Shown here in pieces: positions 17,245 to 26,407 of a stretch of DNA of 64,000 nt (within the stretch, counting starts at the first letter, position 1; each line of letters starts with the position of its first letter). The DNA is from Calditrichota bacterium (GTDB taxonomy: Bacteria > Zhuqueibacterota > Zhuqueibacteria > Zhuqueibacterales > Geothermadaptataceae): the NCBI GenBank assembly GCA_008501765.1, contig QQUE01000007.1:856186-920185 (forward strand), written 5' to 3'. The notes under the pieces are model-generated. The model was not told the origin of the DNA, made no database searches, and saw only the letters and a program-made list of their open reading frames with translations. The position numbers and the translations under genes are program-made.

Positions 17245-20200
17245 ATGAAAAAATTTAAAGGAAAAATTTTGGTAATGGCGTTGGTTTCCAGCCTTGCTGC
17301 AGGGGCATCGCTGCCTGCACAGGCGCAATCCGACCTAATAATCAGTGGCGTGGTTGATGGGCCATTAACTGGCGGCATTCCAAAAGCTATTGAACTTTTT
17401 GTGGTAAATAATATAAGCGATCTTAGTATTTACGGAGTTGGCTCTGCGAACAATGGCGGTGGAACAGATGGCGAAGAATTCACATTTCCTGCTGTTGCAG
17501 CCACTGCCGGAGATTACATCTACGTGGCTTCTGAAGAAACAGGATTCATCAGTTTCTTCGGATTTTCACCGGATTACACCAGTGGAGCAGCAAGCATTAA
17601 TGGCGACGACGCCATCGAACTATTTAAAAATGGCACGGTTGTAGATGTTTTTGGCGACATCGCTGTTGATGGCAGCGGGCAGCCATGGGAATATCTGGAC
17701 GGTTGGGCAAAACGAATCAGCGGAACGGGACCCGATGGCGCTACTTTTATTCTGTCAAACTGGACTTTCAGTGGGCCAAATGCCCTGGATGGTGAAACTA
17801 CAAATGCTACGGCCGCAACTCCTTTTCCGATTATAGTTCCGGTGAGTGTTGATTTGCTTATCAGCGGTGTCGTTGATGGCCCGTTAAGTGGAGGTGTTCC
17901 TAAAACTGTCGAATTTTTTGTTATAAACAATATTAGCGATCTCAGTATTTACGGATTTGGTTCCGCCAACAATGGAGGCGGAACAGACGGTGAAGAATAT
18001 ACTTTTCCAGCAGTCGCAGCGAGTGCTGGTGATTTCATTTACGTGGCTTCTGAGGTAACAGGATTCACCAGCTTCTTTGGCTTCGCTCCAAATTTTACCA
18101 GCAGTGCAGCAAATATTAACGGCGACGATGCCATCGAATTATTTAAAAATGGCGATGTGGTGGATGTTTTTGGCGACATTGCGGTCGATGGCAGCGGACA
18201 GCCATGGGAATATCTGGATGGTTGGGCGAAACGAATCAATGGAACGGGACCCGATGGCGCTTCTTTTATTCTGGCAAATTGGACTTTCAGTGGGCCCAAT
18301 GCTTTAGACGGGGAATCAACAAATGCCACAGCGGCAACTCCTTTTCCAATTGATGGAGGCAGTCTACCGACAAATTTAGTCATCAACGAAGTGGACGCAG
18401 ACACACCTGGATCCGATGCTTTGGAATTTGTTGAGCTTTTTGACGGAGGCGTCGGCAATACCGATTTAACAGGCCTGGTTCTGGTTTTTTTTAATGGTAG
18501 TGATGATGCATCTTATGCCGCGTATGACCTGGACGGTTTTAGCACAGACAACGATGGCTATTTTCTTATGGGAAATGCCGGTGTAACGCCAACACCTGCA
18601 TTAATTACCAGCAATGGCAGTCTACAAAATGGCCCCGATGCCGTGGCTTTGTTTGCAGGAGACGCCTCTGACTTTCCCAACGACACGCCGGTAACAACGA
18701 CAAATCTGCTCGATGCCATCGTTTATGATACCAACGATGCTGACGACGCAGCCTTACTCGTTTTGTTGAATAGTGGCCAACCCCAGGTAAATGAAGGCGG
18801 GGACGGCGATAGCGCGGGTGATTCCAATCAACGCATTCCGAATGGTTCAGGTGGTGCATTGAATACAGACACCTATACCCAGCTGCCACCAACACCAGGA
18901 ACTGAAAATACAGAGCCACCTGTGGTCATGGCTGAAATTTTTGAAATACAAGGCTCCGGTTTGACGAGTCCATTTGTTGGGCAAACTGTCATAACAGAAG
19001 ATAATGTTGTAACTGCTGTGAGCACAAACGGATTTTTCATGCAGACACCTGCAGCACGTACAGACGGGAATCCTGAGACATCTGACGGCATATTAGTCTT
19101 TACCGGCAGTGCACCAACCGTCGCCGTGGGAGACCAGGTCGATGTAACGGGTCCGGTTGTGGAATTTTTTGATTTGACTGAAATTAGCAATCCCACATCT
19201 GTTTCGATTGACGGCTCAGGAAATCCGCTCCCGGCAGTCGTGACCCTTGATGAGAATACGCCTTCTCCATTTCAGCCACAACCGGCAAATGAACTTGAAC
19301 GCTTCGAAGGCATGATTGTCGCATTTAACGGCATTGCAACCGGCCCAACAGATAGATTTGGTGATGTGAGCGTTGTGGCCAACAATCAGCGTGCCTACCG
19401 CGAACCAGGCATTGCTTTTCCCGGCCTCTCCGGATTGCCGGTTTGGGATGGAAATCCAGAAATTTTCGAGATAAATCCGAATGGACTGGGACTGCCTGAA
19501 GCCGCCTTATTTGTCGATCAAACCGTGCAGGTTCAAGGGCCTTTAAGCTACAGTTTTGGTGATTATCAGGTATTACCCAGCAGTCTATCATTGGGTTCAC
19601 CACCATCACTTCCCGTTGCCGTGCGCTCGCGAACGAGCGAAGAAGTTACCATTGGCACGCTCAATATGTTTCGCTTATTTGAAGGCACGAGTGATTTCCA
19701 GGACCGTTTAAATAAATTTTCTCTTTATATTCGCAATGTCATGCGGGCTCCCGAGATATTGGCTGTTCAAGAAGTCGAAAATATCGGCGCTTTGCAATCC
19801 CTGGCAAACAAAATTCAAAGTGATGATACAAATCTAAATTATTCTGCCTATTTGATAGAAGGCAATGATATCGGTGGCATCGACGTAGGATTTCTGGTGC
19901 AAAACTCCATTCAAGTGAATAGCGTTACGCAATTAGGGAAGGATGAAATCTTTTCTTATGACGGCTCTTTACTGAATGACCGGCCAGCACTGTTGCTCGA
20001 AGCAGAAGCACCTACAGGCGATATTATAAAAGTTTTAAATGTTCACTTGCGCTCGTTGAGTGGGATTGAGGGCAGTAGTGCAACCAGGGTGCGGTTGAAA
20101 CGTGATGCCCAGGCAACCTCCGTCTCCCTGATTGTCGATAGTTTACAGACCAGTGATCCCGAGGTAAAATTAGTTGTGACAGGTGATTTTAATGCCTATC

Positions 20201-21276
20201 AATTCACCGATGGTTACGTTCATGTTTTGGGACAAATTATGGGTGCACCTGCCGACGCATCGCAGGCGCTGATACCCGGCACGGATCAGGTTGACCCGAA
20301 TTTAACCAATGAAATCTTATCACTGCCATCCCAACAACAATACTCGTTTAACTTTGGCGGCAGCTCACAAGTGCTCGATCATATGCTAACTTCGGTTGAC
20401 CTGAATACCAAAGTGACGTACATCCAATATGCCAGGGGCAATTCTGACGCGCCACATAGTTTTGGTGCGAATGCCACGACTCCACTGCGGGCCTCCGACC
20501 ATGATGGATTGGTATTATACCTCGATCTTGTACCACCACAAATTACTGTCTCAGCAACCCCGGGTCAACTCTGGCCGGTAAATCACAAGTATAATACTTT
20601 TTCTATTTCTGATTTTGTTCAGTCAGTTACAGATGCAGGTGCGCCGGGTTTGACGCTTGCTGATGTCTATATTACTTCTGTCAGCAGTGATGAACCGGAA
20701 ATCGGATCAGGCGATGGCAATACACTGGATGATATCGTCATTGTAGACTGTCAAACGGTTGACCTCAGAGCTGAGAGATCGGGAAATGGCAACGGACGTG
20801 TTTATACAATTAATGTTAGTGCAGAAGATTTGAACGGGAATATCGGAAATGCCGCGTTTCAAGTTCATGTTCCCAAGAGTAAAAATGGAAGCCCATCTAT
20901 AGATGATGGTCCGGTATACGTAGTCAATAGTGATTGCAATGGCCCAAGCGGTCAGAATCTCGCTAAATCCGGATATGCAGAAACTCTTGAACTACCGACG
21001 AAATTTGCACTAAACCAGAACTATCCGAATCCCTTTAATCCGGAAACAGAAATTAGTTTTCAATTGCCGGTTGAAAGTGAAGTGACCATTAAAATATATA
21101 ACGCGCTTGGACAGGAAGTCAGAACATTGGTTAATCAGGTGTATTCTGCAGGAGTGCATCGAGCCTTGTGGAATGCCAGAGATAACCATAATAATAAAGT
21201 TACAAGCGGCATCTATATCTATCAAATTAATGTGGGCACATTTCAACGGTTTAAGAAAATGATGTTCCTTCAGTAA
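17245..21276 (+). CDS. Large secreted multidomain nuclease with sorting tail
   Basis: This 1343-residue protein carries a signal peptide (1-28, ...P-A-Q-A-Q). Two tandem lamin-tail-like domains of 173-residue period (about 30-202 and 203-375) are followed by a third, diverged one (about 384-560), an ExeM-like OB region (about 565-790), and an endonuclease/exonuclease/phosphatase domain (about 795-1090). The nuclease domain has L-N-M-F-R, Q-E-V-E-N, G-D-F-N-A and S-D-H-D-G, so the catalytic set looks complete. Then come an L-W-P-V-N-H-K domain (about 1097-1210) and a C-terminal sorting domain with N-Q-N-Y-P-N-P-F-N-P at about 1258. It is most likely a cell-surface or released DNase for nutrient or biofilm DNA; specificity is unknown. 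AGGAG precedes the ATG. Confidence 0.88.
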   Translation: MKKFKGKILVMALVSSLAAGASLPAQAQSDLIISGVVDGPLTGGIPKAIELFVVNNISDLSIYGVGSANNGGGTDGEEFTFPAVAATAGDYIYVASEETGFISFFGFSPDYTSGAASINGDDAIELFKNGTVVDVFGDIAVDGSGQPWEYLDGWAKRISGTGPDGATFILSNWTFSGPNALDGETTNATAATPFPIIVPVSVDLLISGVVDGPLSGGVPKTVEFFVINNISDLSIYGFGSANNGGGTDGEEYTFPAVAASAGDFIYVASEVTGFTSFFGFAPNFTSSAANINGDDAIELFKNGDVVDVFGDIAVDGSGQPWEYLDGWAKRINGTGPDGASFILANWTFSGPNALDGESTNATAATPFPIDGGSLPTNLVINEVDADTPGSDALEFVELFDGGVGNTDLTGLVLVFFNGSDDASYAAYDLDGFSTDNDGYFLMGNAGVTPTPALITSNGSLQNGPDAVALFAGDASDFPNDTPVTTTNLLDAIVYDTNDADDAALLVLLNSGQPQVNEGGDGDSAGDSNQRIPNGSGGALNTDTYTQLPPTPGTENTEPPVVMAEIFEIQGSGLTSPFVGQTVITEDNVVTAVSTNGFFMQTPAARTDGNPETSDGILVFTGSAPTVAVGDQVDVTGPVVEFFDLTEISNPTSVSIDGSGNPLPAVVTLDENTPSPFQPQPANELERFEGMIVAFNGIATGPTDRFGDVSVVANNQRAYREPGIAFPGLSGLPVWDGNPEIFEINPNGLGLPEAALFVDQTVQVQGPLSYSFGDYQVLPSSLSLGSPPSLPVAVRSRTSEEVTIGTLNMFRLFEGTSDFQDRLNKFSLYIRNVMRAPEILAVQEVENIGALQSLANKIQSDDTNLNYSAYLIEGNDIGGIDVGFLVQNSIQVNSVTQLGKDEIFSYDGSLLNDRPALLLEAEAPTGDIIKVLNVHLRSLSGIEGSSATRVRLKRDAQATSVSLIVDSLQTSDPEVKLVVTGDFNAYQFTDGYVHVLGQIMGAPADASQALIPGTDQVDPNLTNEILSLPSQQQYSFNFGGSSQVLDHMLTSVDLNTKVTYIQYARGNSDAPHSFGANATTPLRASDHDGLVLYLDLVPPQITVSATPGQLWPVNHKYNTFSISDFVQSVTDAGAPGLTLADVYITSVSSDEPEIGSGDGNTLDDIVIVDCQTVDLRAERSGNGNGRVYTINVSAEDLNGNIGNAAFQVHVPKSKNGSPSIDDGPVYVVNSDCNGPSGQNLAKSGYAETLELPTKFALNQNYPNPFNPETEISFQLPVESEVTIKIYNALGQEVRTLVNQVYSAGVHRALWNARDNHNNKVTSGIYIYQINVGTFQRFKKMMFLQ
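17332..18351 (+). repeat. Intragenic tandem duplication (519-bp period)
   Basis: Segments beginning at 17332 and 17851 encode two copies of the first domain of the secreted nuclease and remain highly similar at the DNA level, including long identical runs around the N-N-G-G-G-T-D-G and D-G-S-G-Q-P-W-E-Y-L-D-G-W-A-K-R coding parts. The duplication is in frame and fairly recent compared with the third, diverged domain. Confidence 0.85.
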
Positions 21277-21309
21277 AAAATCCAACTTGATTTGTGATGT
21301 AGTTTAAAA

Positions 21310-21352
21310 AACGGTTATTTTGTGTGAGGACGTGCAGAATAACCGTTGTTTT
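21310..21352 (+). terminator. Intrinsic terminator after the secreted nuclease gene
   Basis: AACGGTTATT (21310-21319) and AATAACCGTT (21338-21347) form a perfect 10-bp stem followed by GTTTT, 34 bases after the stop codon. The remaining spacer to 21661 has no gene. Confidence 0.75.
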
Positions 21353-21661
21353 AAAAACACATCACCATCAATCTAAGTGCAAATTCTTCTTTTCAACTTC
21401 TGAAAAATTTAAATAAGCAAACTAAACTCATTGCAAATTATGCTCATCTATGTTCAATTTATAAAACCCGGCCAGTTTTTCTTGCATTAATTTTATAATT
21501 TCCATAAAATAACATAATGTTTTATATTGCTAACGTAAATGCCTGTTTCCATACTTTTCACGATCTTTTCACAATGTTGGGTATGAAGATTATCTAAATT
21601 CTTCAGGATTCGAGCAATCAAATTCCAAGGTTGGTTAAACTCAAATTGATGAGGCTATTTG

Positions 21662-22996
21662 ATGAAATCTCACTTTAAAATATTGTGTTTGCTACTTTTC
21701 ACTTTTGAATTGCATGCGGCCGTTTTCGTGCAGAGTAATACAACTCCACTTGTTTCGGGGCAACGAGTGCGAGTTAAAAAGCTTACCCGCGATATGGCCG
21801 GAGTTCGATCAGCAATCGTTACCGGCGGGCCGTCCATTTTTCAAGATGCCAAACAGGTGGAAGCAAAAAAACAACGACTACAGCAATTCAGAGATGCCCT
21901 GATGCGTTATCCGCAAGTCATGGATCCCGATGTAAAAGCTGCCCGCAGCGAATTCGACGCTCTTCGCCAGGCGCTCGCTGCAGAATTTAAACGGGCCGGT
22001 GATCAATTGTCAAAAATTGGCAACGTGCAGCAAGCCATGGCCACGATGGAAAAAAACAGTAAAACCTATGCTGTACCCGCACATCTTTCGATTCCATTTA
22101 CCGAGACACAGGCCAAAGCATGGGTTCAAGCTGCTGGCAACGCCCGTACTGTGGCCGAACACAATCAAAAACAACTTGCGCTCATCGCTCAAATGGCCTA
22201 CCTGCCTCGAAATATCGGCACCCCCCAAAGCGGCGCCCCCTACGATGACCAGGATGTGAGTCGTCTACAAAGAAATGCAGCAACTATGCTAAATTTAGTT
22301 CAATCGAGTTATGAAAAGATTTCTGGAGATTTAAAAAGTCACATGCAACAGATGGAATCCGATGTTTTTTCACGCTGGCAAGAGGATCCGAGTGGCGAGA
22401 AAAAATGGTTATTTATCCAAGATGGCAGTGCAATCGAAGCAAGAGAATTATTTACCAGGAGTCGTGCTATCGCCCAATCATCAGTTTATCTCGAGCGCGC
22501 GTTAAATCGCGAGCCGCAACTGGCTTTGGCCACATTAGCCAAAATAGAAAAAGCAGAACAGGCATTTGAGCACAATACCAAATCTGCCCTTTCATCTTCC
22601 CGTTTACCGGCGCCCAAATCCACAGACCAAGCGAGAATTGAGATAGCAAAAAAGATTCTAATGAATCCCAAATATAAATTTGGTGAATATGGAACCATCG
22701 TCCTGACAACCGAAAATATCGTTCCGCGGGAAAGAAAAGACAGTGAGCTGGAAATTGACAACGCCGAATTGACTTTGAGCGGTAACTTAAAAATGTCGGG
22801 TACTGAAACGACCTGGACTTACAAATGGGACGAATTCAAATTTGCGGTACCCCTGAAAGAGCAAAATTCTGGGCAATGGCATATCTGGTGGATCACAGCC
22901 AAGAAATTTTCATCGGGTGGGCCGAACACACCCATTAACACGTGGATATCAGGAAAAGCGACAAAAGGCAATCCCATTCCAAGGGGGAATTTTTAA
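21662..22996 (+). CDS. Secreted protein of unknown function, helical
   Basis: This protein of about 444 residues starts with a signal peptide (first ~20 residues, ...E-L-H-A-A). The mature chain is largely alpha-helical and coiled-coil-like with many Q, A, K and E residues (about 60-330). It ends in a shorter beta-rich part (about 340-440) with W-T-Y-K-W-D-E-F and Q-W-H-I-W-W. I do not recognise a family. ATG 21662 follows GATGAGG. The next gene starts at or just after its 3' end, so the two are probably co-expressed. An envelope-associated role is inferred from the signal peptide only. Confidence 0.6.
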   Translation: MKSHFKILCLLLFTFELHAAVFVQSNTTPLVSGQRVRVKKLTRDMAGVRSAIVTGGPSIFQDAKQVEAKKQRLQQFRDALMRYPQVMDPDVKAARSEFDALRQALAAEFKRAGDQLSKIGNVQQAMATMEKNSKTYAVPAHLSIPFTETQAKAWVQAAGNARTVAEHNQKQLALIAQMAYLPRNIGTPQSGAPYDDQDVSRLQRNAATMLNLVQSSYEKISGDLKSHMQQMESDVFSRWQEDPSGEKKWLFIQDGSAIEARELFTRSRAIAQSSVYLERALNREPQLALATLAKIEKAEQAFEHNTKSALSSSRLPAPKSTDQARIEIAKKILMNPKYKFGEYGTIVLTTENIVPRERKDSELEIDNAELTLSGNLKMSGTETTWTYKWDEFKFAVPLKEQNSGQWHIWWITAKKFSSGGPNTPINTWISGKATKGNPIPRGNF

Positions 22997-23067
22997 AAAA
23001 ATGCACCGCTATTTCACAGCATCCCCGATACTACGAAAATCCAGAAATATATGAAAAAGGAAAAATA

Positions 23068-23598
23068 TTGGAGAAATCACAAAATTTCCATAACGAATTC
23101 GCGAAGATCGAGTTTGAACAAACACTCATTACTTTTCGTTCCATGTTGACTTTGGCTGTGCAGCTTTCAACCCTGATGATGCTGGCCAATGTTACCCTCA
23201 TTGGTTACGCCTTCAAAGAACATAAATCCGCTATTTTCCTGATCGGCGCCTTCCTGCCAGTCGTGCTTATTATCGGTATTCGAGAAACGGGAAAAGTGAT
23301 TACACCGCTGTTTTTTTCTGCCTTTTTCATCGAAAAGGAAAATGATTTCAGTAGCACACCCTGGCATATAACCTTCACAGCGCTGCTCATTTTACCCGAG
23401 AATCTGCAGAAAAAATTTGACCAAATTCACTCCGAATGCACGAATTCCAAAGAAATGGCCGCACAATTAAAAGGCATTGTTACACCATTTTTGGGAACAA
23501 AACAATCTCTCACTTTTGCTGGACTCCTTCTTTTTTCTCTTGGGCAGCTCGCAATTTCAGTCTATTTGTATTATTATCAAGGCTGGCAATTTATTTGA
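23068..23598 (+). CDS. Membrane protein of unknown function
   Basis: The predicted product is 176 residues from TTG 23068, chosen because AAAAAGG lies seven bases upstream; an in-frame GTG at 22942 would add 42 residues but overlaps the previous gene by 55 bases and has no ribosome binding site. Three hydrophobic helices are visible (about residues 30-50, 55-72 and 150-170) with a hydrophilic stretch between the second and third. No family is recognised. The pairing with the secreted protein upstream suggests a common envelope function. Confidence 0.55.
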   Translation: MEKSQNFHNEFAKIEFEQTLITFRSMLTLAVQLSTLMMLANVTLIGYAFKEHKSAIFLIGAFLPVVLIIGIRETGKVITPLFFSAFFIEKENDFSSTPWHITFTALLILPENLQKKFDQIHSECTNSKEMAAQLKGIVTPFLGTKQSLTFAGLLLFSLGQLAISVYLYYYQGWQFI

Positions 23599-23645
23599 AA
23601 ATTATCAGTCGACTCTTTAAAAACATCATTTGAAAGGTTTAAACA

Positions 23646-24713
23646 ATGCCCTTATACATGGACATCCACACAGTAGATTCCGAAACTTTTACCGTCGAGG
23701 ATGTTGTTAAAGCACATATGCAAGATTTGGCCATACAGGAACGATTTGGTGTTACGCAGATAAAATATTGGGTAAATGTCGAAGCCAAAACTTTATTCTG
23801 TCTCATGGATGGTCCAAATAAAAAAGCCTGCAATATGGTCCACAAAGAATCGCACGGAAATACGGCATGCAATATTATTGAGGTATCGGATGATGAATTC
23901 AATTTGTTCTTAGGCGAGGGAAAAAGTGAGAACGATTTAGCGCATACGAATCATGGCGAGCTTGACACCGGTTATCGCACCATTCTTTTAATAAATGCAG
24001 TTGATTTGAATGGCAAACATGGGAACATCTACCGAGAGATTCATCGGTCGATTAAAGAACATCAGGGGACTGTCATTATACAACCGGAAGAAGAAATTAT
24101 GGTCTCATTTATTTTTTCATCGCAAGCGATAGATTGCGCTTCGGGATTGTACAAATATCTGAAATCTGCTTCTGATGATATTGAATTTACTTTAGCTTTA
24201 GTAAGTGGCAGGCCTGTTGATGAACAGGGTGAAAACTTGTTTGAAGAATCGAAAAGAAAAGTCAGGTGTTTGTGTGAATTAGGCCTAATGAACACCGTTT
24301 ACATCGATTCCGCAACCCTGGCACTCTACGAAAAAGAGCGTATTTCACAGAATAAAATACCCGGTACGTTTCATGTTATTCATAGCGCCGATTTTCTATT
24401 TTTACATAAACTGTATGATATATTAAATGCCCGATTATCAGATCCAGAATTTAAAAGTGAAGATTTATATACACTCCTCAGGCTAAGTAAATCACAGGCC
24501 TATCGGCAAATTAAATCACATATCGGCCTTGCTCCTAACCAGCTAATTCATGAACTACGGCTACGAAATTCCCTGAAAATTCTTAAAAACAATAAACAAA
24601 CAATTTCCGAAACTGCCTTCGATTCGGGTTTTAACAGTCCTCCCTACTTTGCGAAAGCCTTCAAAAAACGATTTAAAATCACCCCCACATCTTTCATCAA
24701 AATCCCAAATTAA
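23646..24713 (+). CDS. DUF4242 - cyclase-like - AraC fusion regulator
   Basis: This 355-residue protein has three parts. Residues 1-80 match DUF4242 (P-L-Y-M-D-I-H, A-H-M-Q-D-L, F-C-L-M-D-G-P-N, K-E-S-H-G). Residues about 95-235 look like a class III nucleotidyl cyclase domain that has lost its catalytic acidic residues (the usual metal-binding D positions read N-A-V-D and P-E-E-E). Residues about 255-355 are an AraC-type double helix-turn-helix with the family end F-N-S-P-P-Y-F-A-K-A-F-K-K-R-F. It probably binds a small ligand or metal and activates the nitrilase genes downstream. GAAAGG precedes ATG 23646. Confidence 0.8.
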   Translation: MPLYMDIHTVDSETFTVEDVVKAHMQDLAIQERFGVTQIKYWVNVEAKTLFCLMDGPNKKACNMVHKESHGNTACNIIEVSDDEFNLFLGEGKSENDLAHTNHGELDTGYRTILLINAVDLNGKHGNIYREIHRSIKEHQGTVIIQPEEEIMVSFIFSSQAIDCASGLYKYLKSASDDIEFTLALVSGRPVDEQGENLFEESKRKVRCLCELGLMNTVYIDSATLALYEKERISQNKIPGTFHVIHSADFLFLHKLYDILNARLSDPEFKSEDLYTLLRLSKSQAYRQIKSHIGLAPNQLIHELRLRNSLKILKNNKQTISETAFDSGFNSPPYFAKAFKKRFKITPTSFIKIPN

Positions 24714-24741
24714 GACTGCATTTAAAACCCTCCTTTTGAAT

Positions 24742-24781
24742 CGATTGTTACAGACTTTGAATCAATCGTGATTTTCTTTTC
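24742..24781 (+). terminator. Weak hairpin after the AraC-type gene
   Basis: CGATTG (24742-24747) and CAATCG (24763-24768) can pair, followed by the T-rich GTGATTTTCTTTT. The stem is only six base pairs, so it is a modest terminator candidate. Confidence 0.35.
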
Positions 24782-24790
24782 ACTGTCAAA

Positions 24791-24883
24791 TCCCTATTAT
24801 TTCACTAAATAATTATTATAAAATTTGCTAAAAATTATTAGCCGTTGATTAATAATTCAAGTCATCGACACAAATAATAGGGA
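24791..24883 (+). promoter_or_regulatory. 12-bp inverted repeat reaching into the nitrilase ribosome binding site
   Basis: TCCCTATTATTT (24791-24802) and AAATAATAGGGA (24872-24883) are perfect inverted copies 69 bases apart. The right copy contains most of the nitrilase ribosome binding site (AGGGAG, 24879-24884). A TATAAA-like -10 lies between them (about 24817). The pair may be AraC-type operator half-sites, or a stem masking the ribosome binding site if transcription starts further upstream. Confidence 0.5.
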
Positions 24884-24889
24884 GATTGT

Positions 24890-25804
24890 ATGGATCAAAT
24901 TTCAAAAGTAGCTGCGGCTCAACTCACACCCGTATTCCTGAACAAAGAAAAAACCGTTAAAAAAGCCTGCGATGCCATTGCCGAAGCGGGTGAAAAGGGT
25001 TGCAAATTGATCGTTTTTCCGGAAGCATTCATCTCTGGATATCCGGATTGGGTATGGCTGGTTCCGAATAGCAACGGAGGAATTTTAAACGAACTCTATG
25101 TCAAACTTGTTGAAAATGCCGTTTCGATTCCTGACGACACAACAGCTAAACTGTGTAAGGCAGCGCAGTCAGCAAAAATAAATGTAGTGATTGGCATGCA
25201 TGAAAGAAATGCTGAAACCAGCAATACCAGTCTTTACAATAGCTTGCTGTTTATAAGTGAGCAGGGTGAAATTCTGGGAAAACATCGAAAATTAATTCCA
25301 ACGGGCGGAGAACGGCTTATCTGGGCTCAAGGAGACGGCACAACACTCAAATCATATCCGACATCTGCCGGGAAAATTGCAGGATTGATTTGCTGGGAAA
25401 ACTTTATGCCACTCGCGAGAAATGCCATTTATGAAGCTGGTACACAGATTCTTGCCTCGCCGACCTGGGACAAAAGTCCCAATTGGTTGCAATCGATGCA
25501 ACACGTTGCACGAGAAGGTGGATTATTTGTGATAAATACCTGCATGGCTCTAAGAATGGATGATATTCCTGCAGAGTATGAGTTCAAAAAGCTCTATCCG
25601 GCAGGCAGAGAGTGGATAAATATTGGGAACAGCGCCATAATTGCCCCCAATGGCCAATTTTTAGCCGGGCCGCTCGAGGCAGAAGAGGGCATCCTCTATG
25701 CAGATATAGATTTGCAACAAATCACTGCTGCAAAACGCATGTTTGATGTCGTTGGGCACTATGCCCGGCCGGATGTTTTTAATTTTGGGATAAAACAAAA
25801 ATAA
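24890..25804 (+). CDS. Nitrilase
   Basis: This 304-residue member of the carbon-nitrogen hydrolase superfamily has catalytic E in F-P-E-A-F, K in G-K-H-R-K-L and C in I-C-W-E-N-F-M-P-L. The C-W-E-N-x-M-P-L signature and P-D-W-V-W are those of true nitrilases, which hydrolyse R-CN to the acid and ammonia, rather than amidases. The N terminus (V-A-A-A-Q-L-T-P-V) supports ATG 24890 after AATAGGGAG. A DinB-like gene follows, and an AraC-type regulator precedes it, so this is probably an inducible nitrile- or cyanide-detoxifying unit. The substrate is not predictable. Confidence 0.92.
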   Translation: MDQISKVAAAQLTPVFLNKEKTVKKACDAIAEAGEKGCKLIVFPEAFISGYPDWVWLVPNSNGGILNELYVKLVENAVSIPDDTTAKLCKAAQSAKINVVIGMHERNAETSNTSLYNSLLFISEQGEILGKHRKLIPTGGERLIWAQGDGTTLKSYPTSAGKIAGLICWENFMPLARNAIYEAGTQILASPTWDKSPNWLQSMQHVAREGGLFVINTCMALRMDDIPAEYEFKKLYPAGREWINIGNSAIIAPNGQFLAGPLEAEEGILYADIDLQQITAAKRMFDVVGHYARPDVFNFGIKQK

Positions 25805-25846
25805 CAGTTGATCAAAAAAATATTCACACTAAAAAGGAGAATACCG

Positions 25847-26350
25847 ATGAGAAATTCACAAACAGCCCCGAGTAAAAGAGCACATTCGCTCGCAGATCGC
25901 ATTCTTCAAGGCGCACAAGCTCTTGAAGCGCTAACGAAAGAATTATCTGATTCTGAATGGAAAATGCCTGTTGCAGGTGATGGTCGTACAATTGGTGTCG
26001 TGGTTCATCATGTTGCAAGTTCGTATCCATTGGAAATTGAACTGGCCCAGCTTCTTGTTTCCGGCAAAGCAATTTCGGAAGCCACGATGGAAGTAGTGGA
26101 TCAAATTAACGCAAAACATGCTTTGGATTATGCCGCAGTGAAAAAACAAGAAGCGATAGAATTATTGCAGCAGAATAGCAAAGCGGCATCAAACATTGTG
26201 AGAAAATTAACGGATGCAGAACTGGAAAATGCGGCTCCGGTGTCCCTCAATGCCAATGCACCCCTCACCGCACAGTTTTTCATCGAAGATCATGCCCTTC
26301 GCCACAGCTTTCATCATCTGGCACGGATACGAGCAACGTTAAAACAGTGA
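25847..26350 (+). CDS. DinB-like four-helix metal-binding protein
   Basis: This 167-residue protein belongs by pattern to the DinB/YfiT-like superfamily: a four-helix bundle with three spaced histidines (V-V-H-H-V in helix 2, D-H-A-L-R-H-S-F-H-H in helix 4) that would bind a metal. Such proteins act as thiol-dependent transferases or isomerases, or have unknown roles. AAAAGGAGA supports ATG 25847; an upstream TTG at 25808 would add 13 residues with no signal. It lies 42 bases after the nitrilase and is followed by a strong terminator, so the two genes form one transcription unit. Confidence 0.75.
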   Translation: MRNSQTAPSKRAHSLADRILQGAQALEALTKELSDSEWKMPVAGDGRTIGVVVHHVASSYPLEIELAQLLVSGKAISEATMEVVDQINAKHALDYAAVKKQEAIELLQQNSKAASNIVRKLTDAELENAAPVSLNANAPLTAQFFIEDHALRHSFHHLARIRATLKQ

Positions 26351-26366
26351 TTTTTCCTCGCCTGGT

Positions 26367-26407
26367 CGACTGTATGACTGTTTTTTGCTTCATACAGTCG
26401 TTTTTTT
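26367..26407 (+). terminator. Strong intrinsic terminator of the nitrilase operon
   Basis: CGACTGTATGA (26367-26377) and TCATACAGTCG (26390-26400) form a perfect 11-bp stem followed by seven T (26401-26407), 16 bases after the DinB-like stop codon. Confidence 0.92.

Noticed and set aside
22942-23067. Upstream GTG start for the small membrane protein
   Set aside because: It has no ribosome binding site and overlaps the preceding gene by 55 bases, whereas TTG 23068 has AAAAAGG at good distance.
23646-24713. Active adenylate cyclase domain
   Set aside because: The metal-binding aspartates expected at the start of the domain and after the first hairpin are not present, so catalysis is unlikely.
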